From the NCBI GenBank assembly GCA_029255685.2, contig CM055318.2, forward strand, positions 15,443,001-15,507,000: a DNA stretch of 64,000 nucleotides, written 5' to 3'. Origin of the DNA: Silene conica. Taxonomy: Eukaryota > Streptophyta > Magnoliopsida > Caryophyllales > Caryophyllaceae. The notes beneath the pieces are model-generated. The model worked only from the letters and a program-made list of their open reading frames with translations. It had not been told where the DNA came from and did no database searches. Shown here piece by piece: positions 22,840-33,407 of the stretch; the first letter of the stretch is position 1, and each line of letters begins with the position of its first letter. A program made the translations under genes and the position numbers.

Positions 22840-25237
22840 ATCTCCCACTTGTCCTCGACAAGTGTGCGTCACCAATTCTCTTGTCCTATTACGTCATCTC
22901 CCACTCAATGCAAGGTGTCTTCCGGGTCGTACTTGCATTTGATCATATCTTGAGCGGTTTTCTCGATCTGGAGATTTAACTGCTTTGACCGGAATTATCT
23001 ACCATAGATACCTTCCGAGCGTGGCCACGCATTTTCAGTTAAACTTCTCCTCGAGTGGCCCTGAGATTTAAGACAACCCTGACAAGGGGTTGGACAATTC
23101 CTATCCTACTGTTCCCTTCGACTAACACAGTCCATCATGACCCAAAAGAAGCCCATTTGACCCCCTTTAACGGTTGATCGTAGAGCTAAAATCAAAGTCA
23201 ATCTGAGGCTGCATCACCTTGGGCAAACAGTCTCAAGTCAAAGAATCGACTTATGTGAATAATATAGTAGCTCTCGCCACGACCAGGCTATTTATAAAAT
23301 TTCCAGAACTCTATAAGCGGTCACTAGATGCCCGACAGAGTGATACACAGTCTGCCTATGTGATCGACTAGTCATCCCATATGACTCTATGACATTTGAA
23401 CTTGCCATCAATCACCTCACATTGTAGTCGCTTCGAGACGTCACCTCATACAAGCGACTATGGGCTATACTAAGTTTAATCCAGTTCACTTATGGGGTTC
23501 AAATTGTCTCTTACAACCCATTTGGATTTCACAAAGTATAAATTGTGAGTTAATATTAATAATAATAACTCAAACGATAAGAGTGATTGTTATGTGCGAA
23601 CAATCAATACGATATTGTTGCTCCACATAAACAATCTTTGATGATCATACATCAATTTGTATTAATGGTTTGTTATATGAATATACCCTATCTTCACATC
23701 TTTTAAACCTACAAATTTCGGTTTCCTTTTGACTCATATTATCTTGTATAATATGATCTAATTCAAGTACACTTCAAGTCTCTTATACTCGACTCAAGTC
23801 CCCTTACCTTAAGGAAACTCCCATTGTTTTCTTAAAACACATGACATGTCATCCATATGAACATAGTCATATTGTACTAGAATTTATATTGTAGTTAACC
23901 TAGGTTCGATCCATTAGTTCTCCTCGAGAACTTATATCGAAATAGGGCTTTATTTCAACTTATGGCATTTTGATCAAGGTTATATGAATAAACATTTTCA
24001 TATCTCGGATTCAAATCCAAACCTCGTAAGACGTTTCTTTATCATATAATAAACTCACTTATGATTCATGTTCTTAACATATATTCATCTAGAATTGAAA
24101 ACCTTATATTCTTTAACCTTTAAAGGATCACCATTCTCTCTAAATGGTAGGTTTCGTTTTCTTAATAACTTTTCTCCCACTGAATTTTGTATTGCTATCA
24201 TATAGTTAATAACTCCCACTGATTTCATAGTGATTAGGCAACATCTTCAAACATCTTCTCAACTCATAATGAACATTTCATTTTGATTAACTTCAAACAT
24301 TTTCTCAACTCGTTATGAACATTTCATTTTTATTTTCCTTCCCACGGAAAGAATCTTCTATTTTCACGAGAACGGGAGATGATTTCTCCTCTTTTATCTT
24401 TATAAAACAGAAACATTTACATCATGGAAACGATTTCCTTCCGTTAACACTCGCGGTTCCCTTTGTCCTCTCTAGGAACTTTTGACAACATATGGAACAT
24501 TTTCCTTTTGTGTCCTCGCGTAGTTTCTTCTGTGTCCTCTCGTAGTTTCTTCTATCCAATTTCTTAGAGTTCTTCTCAAGGACTCCTCATAGAACTCTTC
24601 TCTAAGATCCTATGTTTATTTCATTGGTTTACGGGCGTAGAATTTCTCCCACTCTATCCTCTAAAATAACCTGTATTTTAGGAAGGATAACATTTTCGCC
24701 TGTCAACAATGTATTGGATAAAGAATTATGTGAGTATTTGAGATATTAACATATTCTTTCATTTAAGGTGAAAATCTTATAATGAACTGATGTTCTTATG
24801 TTTGAATTTGAAGTATTTCACGGGATGCAATTCTCGTTTTTAAGTAAGTCGAATTACTTTTATAATGATCCTATCATATTACTCATGTTATATATCATAT
24901 AAAAGCATTTTAAAACAACCAAACATGTTTGATTAAGAACAAAAGGATGACTTGGGTTGAAAACCAAGTCACCACTATTACAACCATTGTTTCAACAAGA
25001 TTCTTGTCGTACAAGAAATACAAAGTTCTTAAATTAAAATGCAAAAGAAAGAAGACATCAAATGAAAATTAGAGTCATGCTCTTCATGTCTTCAATCTCG
25101 GATGCTACCTTAGCCATCCATGGAAGGAACTTCAAGTTTCCTTCTCCTTCTCCTTGCCTTTGTCTTTGGTAGGAGCCCCTTTAAAACAATTTATAAACGG
25201 GTAAGAATCAATAACTTGTATCAATATACAAAATTGA
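22840..25237. other. Internal region of N downstream of gag, non-coding
   Basis: 2.4 kb between gag and the 3' LTR where pol would be expected. I see only short reading frames and no RT, integrase or protease motif on either strand. Several CTCCCACT phrases occur, as in the PPT region. It may be decayed pol or sequence that never coded. Confidence 0.55.
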
Positions 25238-26164
25238 TTAAATAACATGAATTGGACGAGAATTTATACCTACTGCAAGAACCTTTCCGGCTTTGAGGTC
25301 ATGGAGATACTTCGGGCAATTCCGCTTCCAATGCCCCATCTTAGTGCAATAATAGCACTTGTCTTCAACCTTTGATGACGACGAAGAAGAAGCACCTTTC
25401 GTAAAAGTCTTCTCCTTGGGAGATGTGGGTTTGAAGGCTTTAACATTTTTACCTTTGTTGGCCTTGCGCTTAAACTTCCTCTTGCTTTTTGAATCGATAT
25501 TAAGCACATCCTTTGTGGAACTCTCATTAAGTCCCATATCCCTTTTCGCTTGGACTAACATCTTATGTAACTCGTCCAAGGAGGTTACTTGATTGCGCAT
25601 GTTATAATTTACCCGAAATTGAACATACGATTTCACTTTGTTGAGGGAGTGAAGGATTTTGTCAATAATAAGCGAGTCGGGAACATTCACCCCTTGCAAC
25701 TTCAAGGTTTCGGCTAGCTCAACCATTTTGAGCACATGAGGACTAATCTTTTGACCTTCCTTTAAGGTCAAATCAAAGAAGGCGGAGGCCGCCTCATATT
25801 GGATTACCCTAGGAGCTTGTGAAAACATGTTCGCAACTCTAGTGTATATCTCATTAGCCGTGGCTAGCTTAATCATTCTTCTTTGGAGATCCGGCTCCAT
25901 CGAAAATATAAGCACGTTTTTCAAAGCGTGCGACTCCTTTATGTAGGCCTCATAGGCCTCACGAGTCGCTTCCGATGAACGAGCACCGGGAGTGGGAGGA
26001 GCGGCAATGGTAAGATAACGAGTCTTATCGTCGGCTTCCGCGGCCAACACCAATTGGGCGTCCCAATCTTTAAAATTGGCGCCATGCTTCTCAAGCTTGC
26101 AACGATCCATAAAAGACCGAAGCCATGAAACGTGATGTGGGAGTGGTGGAGCGTTATTTGCCAT
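25238..26164 (-). CDS. Copia-type Gag protein of element N
   Basis: 308 aa from the ATG at 26164 (MANNAPPLPHHVSWLRSFMD); an in-frame ATG at 26218 would add 18 hydrophobic residues and is less likely. The UBN2-type Gag region carries NFKDWDAQLVLAAEADDKTR and SFMD/LTLKEGQKISPHVLKMVE segments, followed by a Lys-rich stretch and one CCHC zinc knuckle, CYYCTKMGHWKRNC (about residue 270). The frame is intact, unlike H pol, which suggests recent activity or selection for a working Gag. Function: forms the particle that packages element RNA, inferred from the family. Confidence 0.85.
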   Translation of the reverse strand: MANNAPPLPHHVSWLRSFMDRCKLEKHGANFKDWDAQLVLAAEADDKTRYLTIAAPPTPGARSSEATREAYEAYIKESHALKNVLIFSMEPDLQRRMIKLATANEIYTRVANMFSQAPRVIQYEAASAFFDLTLKEGQKISPHVLKMVELAETLKLQGVNVPDSLIIDKILHSLNKVKSYVQFRVNYNMRNQVTSLDELHKMLVQAKRDMGLNESSTKDVLNIDSKSKRKFKRKANKGKNVKAFKPTSPKEKTFTKGASSSSSSKVEDKCYYCTKMGHWKRNCPKYLHDLKAGKVLAVGINSRPIHVI

Positions 26165-26218
26165 TGATTGGAAGTCGAAAAATGAACTACAAATGAAAAT
26201 TAAGGAATTAAAACACAA

Positions 26219-28637
26219 TTATCGTTTTAATAATTAAACTTGTAAATTTTAAACAAGTTAAGCATCTACTTAATGATCTCTTACCCAATTAAGTAAATGA
26301 TCCCGAGACCCAAATACATACTAACTTGGGCACGGTTTAGCCGATACATCCCTCATTAATATGACTCGGTAGATTAACCCCTTAATCGATTCTACTTTTA
26401 GAACTCTCGGTCGATAAAATTACACTAATTCTTATCTTAGCCCGAACTTATTACCACTACGGTGGCTCGAATACCTTCGTCGAGATCGACCAAATTTCAA
26501 GAAAAACGTAATCATATTACCCCACTTCACCAACGTAATAAGGTTTGCACCCCGGTTTAGCCGAGCCTACTCCCTTATGAAGAAGATCCTTCGCGGGTCC
26601 TTTACTTTTTGGTAAGGCTATGTCTCGATTTTTAAATAACGTAAGAGATCTTGTCAATTTATTATCTATCTCCTTTAAGTGAACTAATTCGGTGAATTAT
26701 CGATAAATTGATTGACACGGTCGATAAAATCGATGAAATGCATGAGTTTGGATGACGATTTGGCTATGCATGCAAACGTAATAAGCATAAAAACTTAAAA
26801 GCATAAATAAAACCCTAGTATGGCCTTTCCTAAAATAGAAAATTTAAATGTAAAATACAAATTCGGAAACCAACTCCTTTGGTCCCTTGAACTTCACACG
26901 CGGCACGCATCCCAAGGCAACTCCGTCTTGGTCGGAACTCCTTTCCGAAATGGCACCGTCTTCAAGGATCTCCGGAATTACAAATAATTACAAATTTTCT
27001 ATCTATTTTACACATTATAAAATAAAATAAAACAATAAAATAAAGTGATACGAGATCACATTAAATTACAACCGAATCGATAAACCCTTACATTACGGGA
27101 ATTATCGACTAAAATCTAAGGCCATACTAAGTAAATTACATAATTCAAAATTACGTAAATAAAATATGACATTCATAAATAATAATTAAATATGCAATGC
27201 TTATGTAAAATGCAAAACCTAAGCCAAATCGTCCTATTTAAACACGTTTTAAATATCGTTATTCGTAATAACCCGGTTTTATGGAATAACGTGATTTAAA
27301 CAATTTTAAAATCACTAATCACTCTATGAATCACCATTCATGATTTAGTTAAGTTTCCTAACACATTTTAGGATTCAAAATTTAGTCTTACTCAAATTTC
27401 GAAAATTAACTTAACTTATTTTAATATTGTTCGGTTTTAATCGGTTTTACGGGAAAAAGCATTAAAATAATCAAACGAGTCATAAAAATTTCGAAAATTC
27501 AAAATTCAAAATTTTGAACATACTGAAAATTTTCTAAAATTTCAGATTCTTAAAATTCAAATATTTTCGAAATATACTTATTTATTTCGTAAAATTGGGC
27601 CGTGTGCATGCAAAATTGGTCGAAAAATACAAAACTATTTCAATAATTATGAAATAAAATACCAATATAATTTTTACATCTTCCTAGACACTCAAAGTAT
27701 CTGAAAAATGCAGAAAAATCAGGTGCACACTGTTTTAAATCTGAAAAGTAAGATTATGACTCCTTAAACACTCAATATCAATTTTAACTCTTTAAAATTA
27801 AAATTAAAGTTTCAGAAACTTTTGGCACTAAATAAAAAATATGTTGATGATCATATGTAATATGACTAATATGGGTGAATTTTTCGGACCATTTAAGCAA
27901 CATTTACTATTTTTAATAATTCATGTCATATATTACGCGATTTTACCGATTAAAATCATTTCTCATGCAATATTCGAGATTAAAAGCTCAAAATTCACAT
28001 GCATGCTAGAAATAATATATGTGACACTATATTAAATTTTTATGGTCAAATTCGAACTTAAACTATTTAAGCCAAAATATGTCACTAATATTACGATTTT
28101 TACGATAAAAATCAATATTCATGCAATATTAACGAAAAATTTCTGGAAAATTCATCATATATTTTAAATATTGCATGTGACATCTACAAAAAATTTTATA
28201 GTTAAATTCATAATATAACTATTTATCCCATATTTAACTCATTTTATGACTATTTTAACAATTAAAATCACAAACCATGCATAAAACCTCAATAATTTCG
28301 AAAATTATTTATATTCATAATATGTTAAATGCATGTTAGAACATATTTAAAATTCATGGCCAGAAATATTATTTAGCTATTTTTCCCAAAATAAAAACAT
28401 TTTTAACCGATTTATAACATGAATTAACCAATTTAATTACAATGATGAACAATATTATTCCATAAATCATCAAAATGACTTAAAACTATTTTAAGACCAG
28501 AAATATATACATGCAAAATGATTTTCGTGCATATCCTATATGTACTACTCATTTTCGTTTTTAATTAAAATCGCATTTTCTCGCAAAAACGTATAAAATC
28601 GAGTTGCATGCAAGCAACCTAGTGCTCTGATACCAAT
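26219..28637. other. Long leader of element N
   Basis: 2.4 kb of AT-rich non-coding DNA between the PBS and gag on the minus strand, with many short oligo-A/T tracts and repeated TTCGAAAATT-like phrases. No coding signal was found. Confidence 0.5.
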
Positions 28638-29902
28638 TGTTGGTTACTCGAGGTAGTCATACTAGCTAGTTCGAGATATTAGTCTTACTAATATACTAAT
28701 TAAACTCATATTAATATAGTCGATCTTATGCATGCAAAATAAAAGCGGAAATAATGAGAATCGTATTCTTACAACCGGTCCGAAATATGCTAAGGACGAT
28801 CCTCCAAGAGCAACCAAGTAAGCTTGCCTCCAATGGGTAGGCACCAAGACCTTACCTTAAACGGACCAAATAACCGAACCCGATACTAGAGGACGGAATT
28901 GGGCTAAAACCGTGTACTAATAATAATATTAGTACACTAGAGAAAATATTATCTAAATAATATTTGTGAGGTTTTATTACTTTTAGTTTCTCACACTAAA
29001 AACTAAAGTATGCATTAGTCTTTCTTTTCACTAGAAAAGATGAACATGAGTGGGAATGAATAAGGTGAACAAAATTCACTTCTTATAATGATAGTTTGTG
29101 GTGTGTCGTGTGATAGTGTGTTATGTAAGACCAAAATAGATTGCCTGTCTTACACAAGCAATTAGGTTTGCATGGCTACATATAGGTATCATACCTACAC
29201 AATCATTATGTTTTAGTCATGCACTAATTTAAACAAATTAGTTCTTATAACACACACCATCACACGCCACATTTTGTGTAAAATGTACTTTCATTTTACA
29301 AATTGTAATTTGTACAATTGTGTAATTTGTAACATCCTATGTGACATAATTCAATTGTATTAATTTAAAATATATTTATCATATAAATAATATTTCTAAA
29401 TTAATCAAATCATATTTAACAAATTATTTAGTAATTCATAATCACCGTCTCAAAATATGGTTATTATAATAATCGTCAATACGACATACAACATTTGTTA
29501 TAACCACGAACCCATCTCATTCTAATTTCGACATTTCATAAATATCGATTAATATTTGACAATTGACACATTTCAATTTCAAATATAAATCTTACTTTAA
29601 GATTCAACCTCTGATCTCTTAATATACGGTTTTAAGAATATCGATCAATCTGTATCCTATACAAATAATCAATATACGTTTAAGGGGTTAGTCCTATAGG
29701 TGTGACCTAAAGGGATCAACTGACCACCACCGTCATACGACAGTAATGTTAAACTCTAGTCAGCCAATCATTATCGATTAATGTTGGTCAGTTGATTAAA
29801 TCAATATTGGATCGTCCCTTGCATATTCTTTTCATAAGATTTATGACAATGATTTTAATCACTGTCGTGATCGCACTATTGTTGAGGACACAATTCCCAA
29901 CA
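28638..29902 (-). repeat. 5' LTR of element N (minus orientation)
   Basis: Same length as its partner. Differences seen by eye include atttgtgag versus atctgtgag, cctgtctt versus cttgtctt, aatttgtac versus aatttttac and attatcgatt versus attaccgatt. Confidence 0.9.
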
Positions 29903-29907
29903 ACAAC

Positions 29908-30521
29908 AAGTGTGTTTATTCATGCACGCTCCATGCGAACCTCACCTACATTTTTTGAAGCGCATCTTACGGTATTTACAAGGCACACTTGATCATGGCC
30001 TCACCTTAACAACGTCTCGTTCTCTCACGCTTACCGCATACTCCGACGCTGATTGGGCTGGTTGCCCCGACTCCCGCCGTTCTACCTCTGGCTACTGCGT
30101 ATTTCTCGGTAACAATCTGGTTTCTTGGTCTTCAAAACGCCAACCAACCATTTCACGTTCTAGTGCCGAAGCAGAATATCGGGGAGTCGCGAATGCCGTC
30201 GCCGAAACCAGTTGGCTCCGTAATCTTCTTCTTGAGCTTCATGTTCCAATAAAACAAGCCACGCTGGTATTTTGTGACAACATTTCGGCTGTCTATTTAT
30301 CTACAAATCCGGTTCAACACCAACGCACCAAACACGTGGAATTAGACATACATTTCGTGCGCGAGAAAGTACAGGTTGGTACAGTTCGTGTCCTCCATGT
30401 CCCCTCTGAATACCAATATGCTGATATTTTCACAAAGGGGTTGCCGCGTCATCTCTTCACGCGTTTCCGTTCCAGCCTGAGCGTTCAGTCCCCTCCCGCT
30501 CCGACTGCGGGGGTGTATTAG
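29908..30521 (+). pseudogene. Copia RT tail and RNase H of element H
   Basis: Continues the frame broken by N: HLHFLKRILRYLQGTLDHGL, the RNase H core YSDADWAGCPDSRRSTSGYC, SSAEAEYRGVANAVAETSWL, and the C-terminal signatures KHVELDIHFVREKV and YADIFTKGLP. The stop overlaps the first bases of the 3' LTR. This part has no internal stop; the gene as a whole is broken. Confidence 0.9.
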
Positions 30522-30682
30522 TAAATATTGTAAAGATATTTCGATATATTCCGTTAACTATAATTAGTTAGTTTTGATATGGGAATCCCGTGATTCCCTC
30601 TGTAATCTTAGCAAGTGTATATTACTTCTCCTATATAATGTGAATAGCTTAATCTCCCTCATTAAGGGATTACATCATAACA
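30514..30682 (+). repeat. 3' LTR of element H
   Basis: 169 bp from TGTATTAG to CATAACA, preceded by a purine tract and followed by the GTACC target duplication. Confidence 0.9.
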
Positions 30683-30970
30683 GTACCTACCATCTTACCT
30701 ATTAACACTATGCCAAATGTGTTTTATTGAACATTATCCTGCTTATTTATTACTTGTTCTTTAAACGCTAGCTTGGGTTGTGGCCCGTCCAGACCAGGCG
30801 TAGCTTCGTCTCTAGATATTGAAGTGGATTGTCAGTTGATTTGTAAAGAAAGAATTGATATAGTTTATAATTAATTGATGATAAACTTAAGGAGATACAA
30901 TATATAGGTAAAGATGTGTATGTAAACATAAAACAAACTACCTAAACTATAAATATACAATCGTTGACTA

Positions 30971-31727
30971 TCATATATTCTTGATATGCTTCTGTAAGAT
31001 GGACGGTTGAAGAGTTAGTTCGACCTTGGATGTAAGTAGTGAGTGGCGCGGCTTGGGGAGTGGTTTGGTTAATGAGTGAGCTAACTGATCATCGCCATTA
31101 ATGTGTTGGACTCGAATTGTGTTGAGTTGAACGTGTTCCCTGACGAAGTGAAAAACAAGTGTTAAAAATGTTTCACTCATGAGTGGAAAATAGGATTTGC
31201 GAAATAGTTGGTGGCGCTTAGATTGTCACGGAAAAGCACCAGAGCGATGGTATAGGATTGATGGCAAGTTATATGATAGCAACAATTTCAACCAAAGTAA
31301 TTCACTAGTAGTGTCAGCTATGACACAAAATTTTACTTCAGTTGAGGAGCGAGACAAGGCGCGTTGCTTTCTGGAGGACCATGATATTGAATTTTGGCCA
31401 CGAAAAACGATATAACCTGTTGTTGAGATATAATCATCCTTCTCCTCAACCCAATCAACATCACAATAATCATGAAGATTGAGGGAAGTGTCTTTGAGTA
31501 GTGTAATGCCGAGATGAATCATTTCATTGAGGTACCTAAGTAATTTCTTGAGGGCAATCCAATGAGTAAAGGTCAGGTGAGTAAGGTATAGAGCTATTAT
31601 TGACGGAGAATACAATGTGGGGGCGTGTTAGAGATAGGTATTGGAGGCTACCTACAATAGCACGATAATTGGTGGCATCTTGGACAGGTTGTTCAGGAAA
31701 ACATGTTAACAGCGATTTGGATAACAT
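30971..31727 (-). pseudogene. Decayed Copia RNase H, unrelated to H
   Basis: Minus-strand fragments in broken frames keep Copia RNase H order: NYRAIVGSLQYLSLTRPHI at the high-coordinate end, then HDYCDVDWVEEKDDYISTTG, SSRKQRALSRSSTEVKF, and near 31,000-31,150 the tail FHFVREHVQLNTIRVQHING. Frameshifts and a gap between 31226 and 31180 show it is dead. It faces the 3' end of H and predates or is independent of it. No LTR was recognised. Confidence 0.8.
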
Positions 31728-31865
31728 AGGTGTAGTAGATAGCGACTATCTTACATGTTGTATTTTTTGAGTAAATAAGTACATCGTGTGATTGAGATGA
31801 AGTTCTTTGGACATCGGGGTCACTTCCATGCCTAAGAAGTAGGAAAACGGGTCAAGTTCTTCGAC

Positions 31866-32910
31866 TGATACGTGTCTTATATATATAGTTTTATCGTCCA
31901 TTTGACACGTATTTCTATGCTTTATTTATAGCTTTTAGTTATATTTCGTCCCGAATATGCTACTTTGTGTTTGTCTTGTGATTTGTGCAGGAATAGGAAT
32001 AATACAAAAGTAGTAGAAATCAAGCTAATACTTGTCCCGGAACATGCATTTAGGATTTATAGGAGTCTTGGAGCGGAAATCATGTAACATCGTAATGCGT
32101 GAAGACATTTTTGGAGCATAAACGACGGAAATCAAGGCATAGCCCATCATTTCACTCGATCGAGATGTTTAAGGCCTCGATTGAGTGATTTTCTCACATG
32201 GTGATCAATCGAGCAAATCAAGATCCTCGATCGAGTAGTGTCACCTGACTTTATGCTCGATCGAGTGGTTCTAACTGCACAAGTGCTCGATCGAGTACAT
32301 GGGTTGGTCAATTGAGTGATGTTCCAAGAAAAGTCGTCGATCGAGGACTCAATAGTGGTCGATCGAGGATGTGCGCAACCCATGTCAGTTTACAATAGAT
32401 TTCGATTTTATGATATACTTTTGTTAAGATTTCGTGTTTTATTAACTTTCCAACTTCTAGTTTACGTATTATAATAAACCTAGACCTCTATTGTTATAAA
32501 TAGAAGGCGTCTAGGGTAGTCACATCATCTATCATAAATTCATAATTCGTATTAAATAGTTAATTTACGATCAAATAATTAGTTTACATTTTAGTTTTGA
32601 TTTTAAGTTGTAATTCTCAAGACGGTTTTATTTATATTATGTTAGTTCCAAATTTGCTTTTGTTCGTAAATATTCTCCTGCCTTTTAATTATGTCTACCT
32701 TCTATATTATTTCATTCGTCACTTTTCTAATGAGTAGCTAGATTTTCTATGCTAGTATATAGGAGAGTTCCCTTTGCAACATACTGTATTCGTTATGGTC
32801 TTAATACGTTCTTAAGTAGTTGATGGATCTTGTCTTGTAATTGCATTTAAGTTCTCCTTGCAACATATTATAGTGATTAAATGATTAGGTGCACATAATT
32901 CAATTTTATG
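31866..32910 (+). mobile_element. Athila-like LTR remnant with CTCGATCGAG repeats
   Basis: Starts TGATACGTGTC and follows the same order of phrases as the G LTR: tttctatgctttatt, cccgaatatgctactttgtg, gtgcaggaatagg, then a palindrome array (32158-32372), then a stretch with gctagattttctatgctagtatatagg. No PBS or coding region follows. It is a diverged, probably partial LTR. Confidence 0.6.
32158..32372. repeat. CTCGATCGAG palindrome array
   Basis: Several CTCGATCGAG or one-base variants (CTCGATTGAG, GTCGATCGAG) spaced about 20-40 bp apart, at the place in the LTR where element G has GTCGATCGAC. Confidence 0.8.
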
Positions 32911-33407
32911 TTAGAATTTTTGTGTTAAAAAATGGAAAAAACGAAGAGAGAGTTAGAGAGGGGGAGAGGAGAGAAATGCTTTTTGAGTTTTGAAAAATGA
33001 AACTATGTTCCATTGTATAACACAATTTGCATTTTATTTTTTATTTTTTATTTTTATTTTTATTTTTTGTTGGTTTTTTAGTTTATGACTAGTCGAATCA
33101 AATCCAAACTCATTTAACCACCAACTACTTAAACGACATCAAATATATCCGTATTTTTTTGTGACGAATACCCTCCGTCACGAGGATGCTATTAATATTT
33201 AATATAAAAATTTAAAGCAAGTCTTAAAAAAAAAATATTAGAGGAAAAATGTGCTGGCCAAATCTAAAGTCTTAAAATGAGTATGTGATAAACTTAGCGT
33301 AAGCCAGCCCGGACTAGGTTAAACTAAGCTCGAGCGGGTCTTCTACAGCAAAAATAAACAAACAGGGGCTTCAACAGCAACACCTTCAGGTTTGCAGCAA
33401 GCCAACA

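Larger units (their letters stand above)
21575..29902 (-). mobile_element. Gag-only Copia-type LTR element N (TR-GAG-like), inserted in H
   Basis: Two 1265 bp LTRs (21575-22839 and 28638-29902) enclose 5.8 kb. The target duplication ACAAC (21570-21574 and 29903-29907) is exact, and removing N restores the H reading across the site. Orientation is minus: the PBS (tggtatcagagc, complement of 28624-28635) follows the 28638-29902 LTR and a purine tract (aagtgggagat) precedes the other. The only coding region seen is gag; no protease, integrase or RT motif was found. LTRs differ by about six bases by eye, so the insertion is young. Confidence 0.85.
7441..30687 (+). mobile_element. Copia-type LTR retrotransposon H, split by nested insertions
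   Basis: Element bounds come from a 5-bp target duplication GTACC (7441-7445 and 30683-30687), two short LTRs (7446-7612 and 30514-30682), a tRNA-Met-like PBS directly after the 5' LTR and a purine tract (gcggggg) before the 3' LTR. Internal order: gag, a patch of rearranged LTR sequence, integrase C-terminus, RT, and RNase H. The RNase H part is displaced by element N, and a 2.8 kb internal block is present twice around the Gypsy element G. Without inserts H would be about 3.8 kb. Protease, the zinc-knuckle region and most of integrase are absent, so it is a deletion derivative that would need enzymes supplied in trans. Confidence 0.85.

Noticed and set aside
30688..31730. Decayed RNase H as a continuation of element H
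   Set aside because: It is on the opposite strand, lies outside the H target duplication and has a different sequence.
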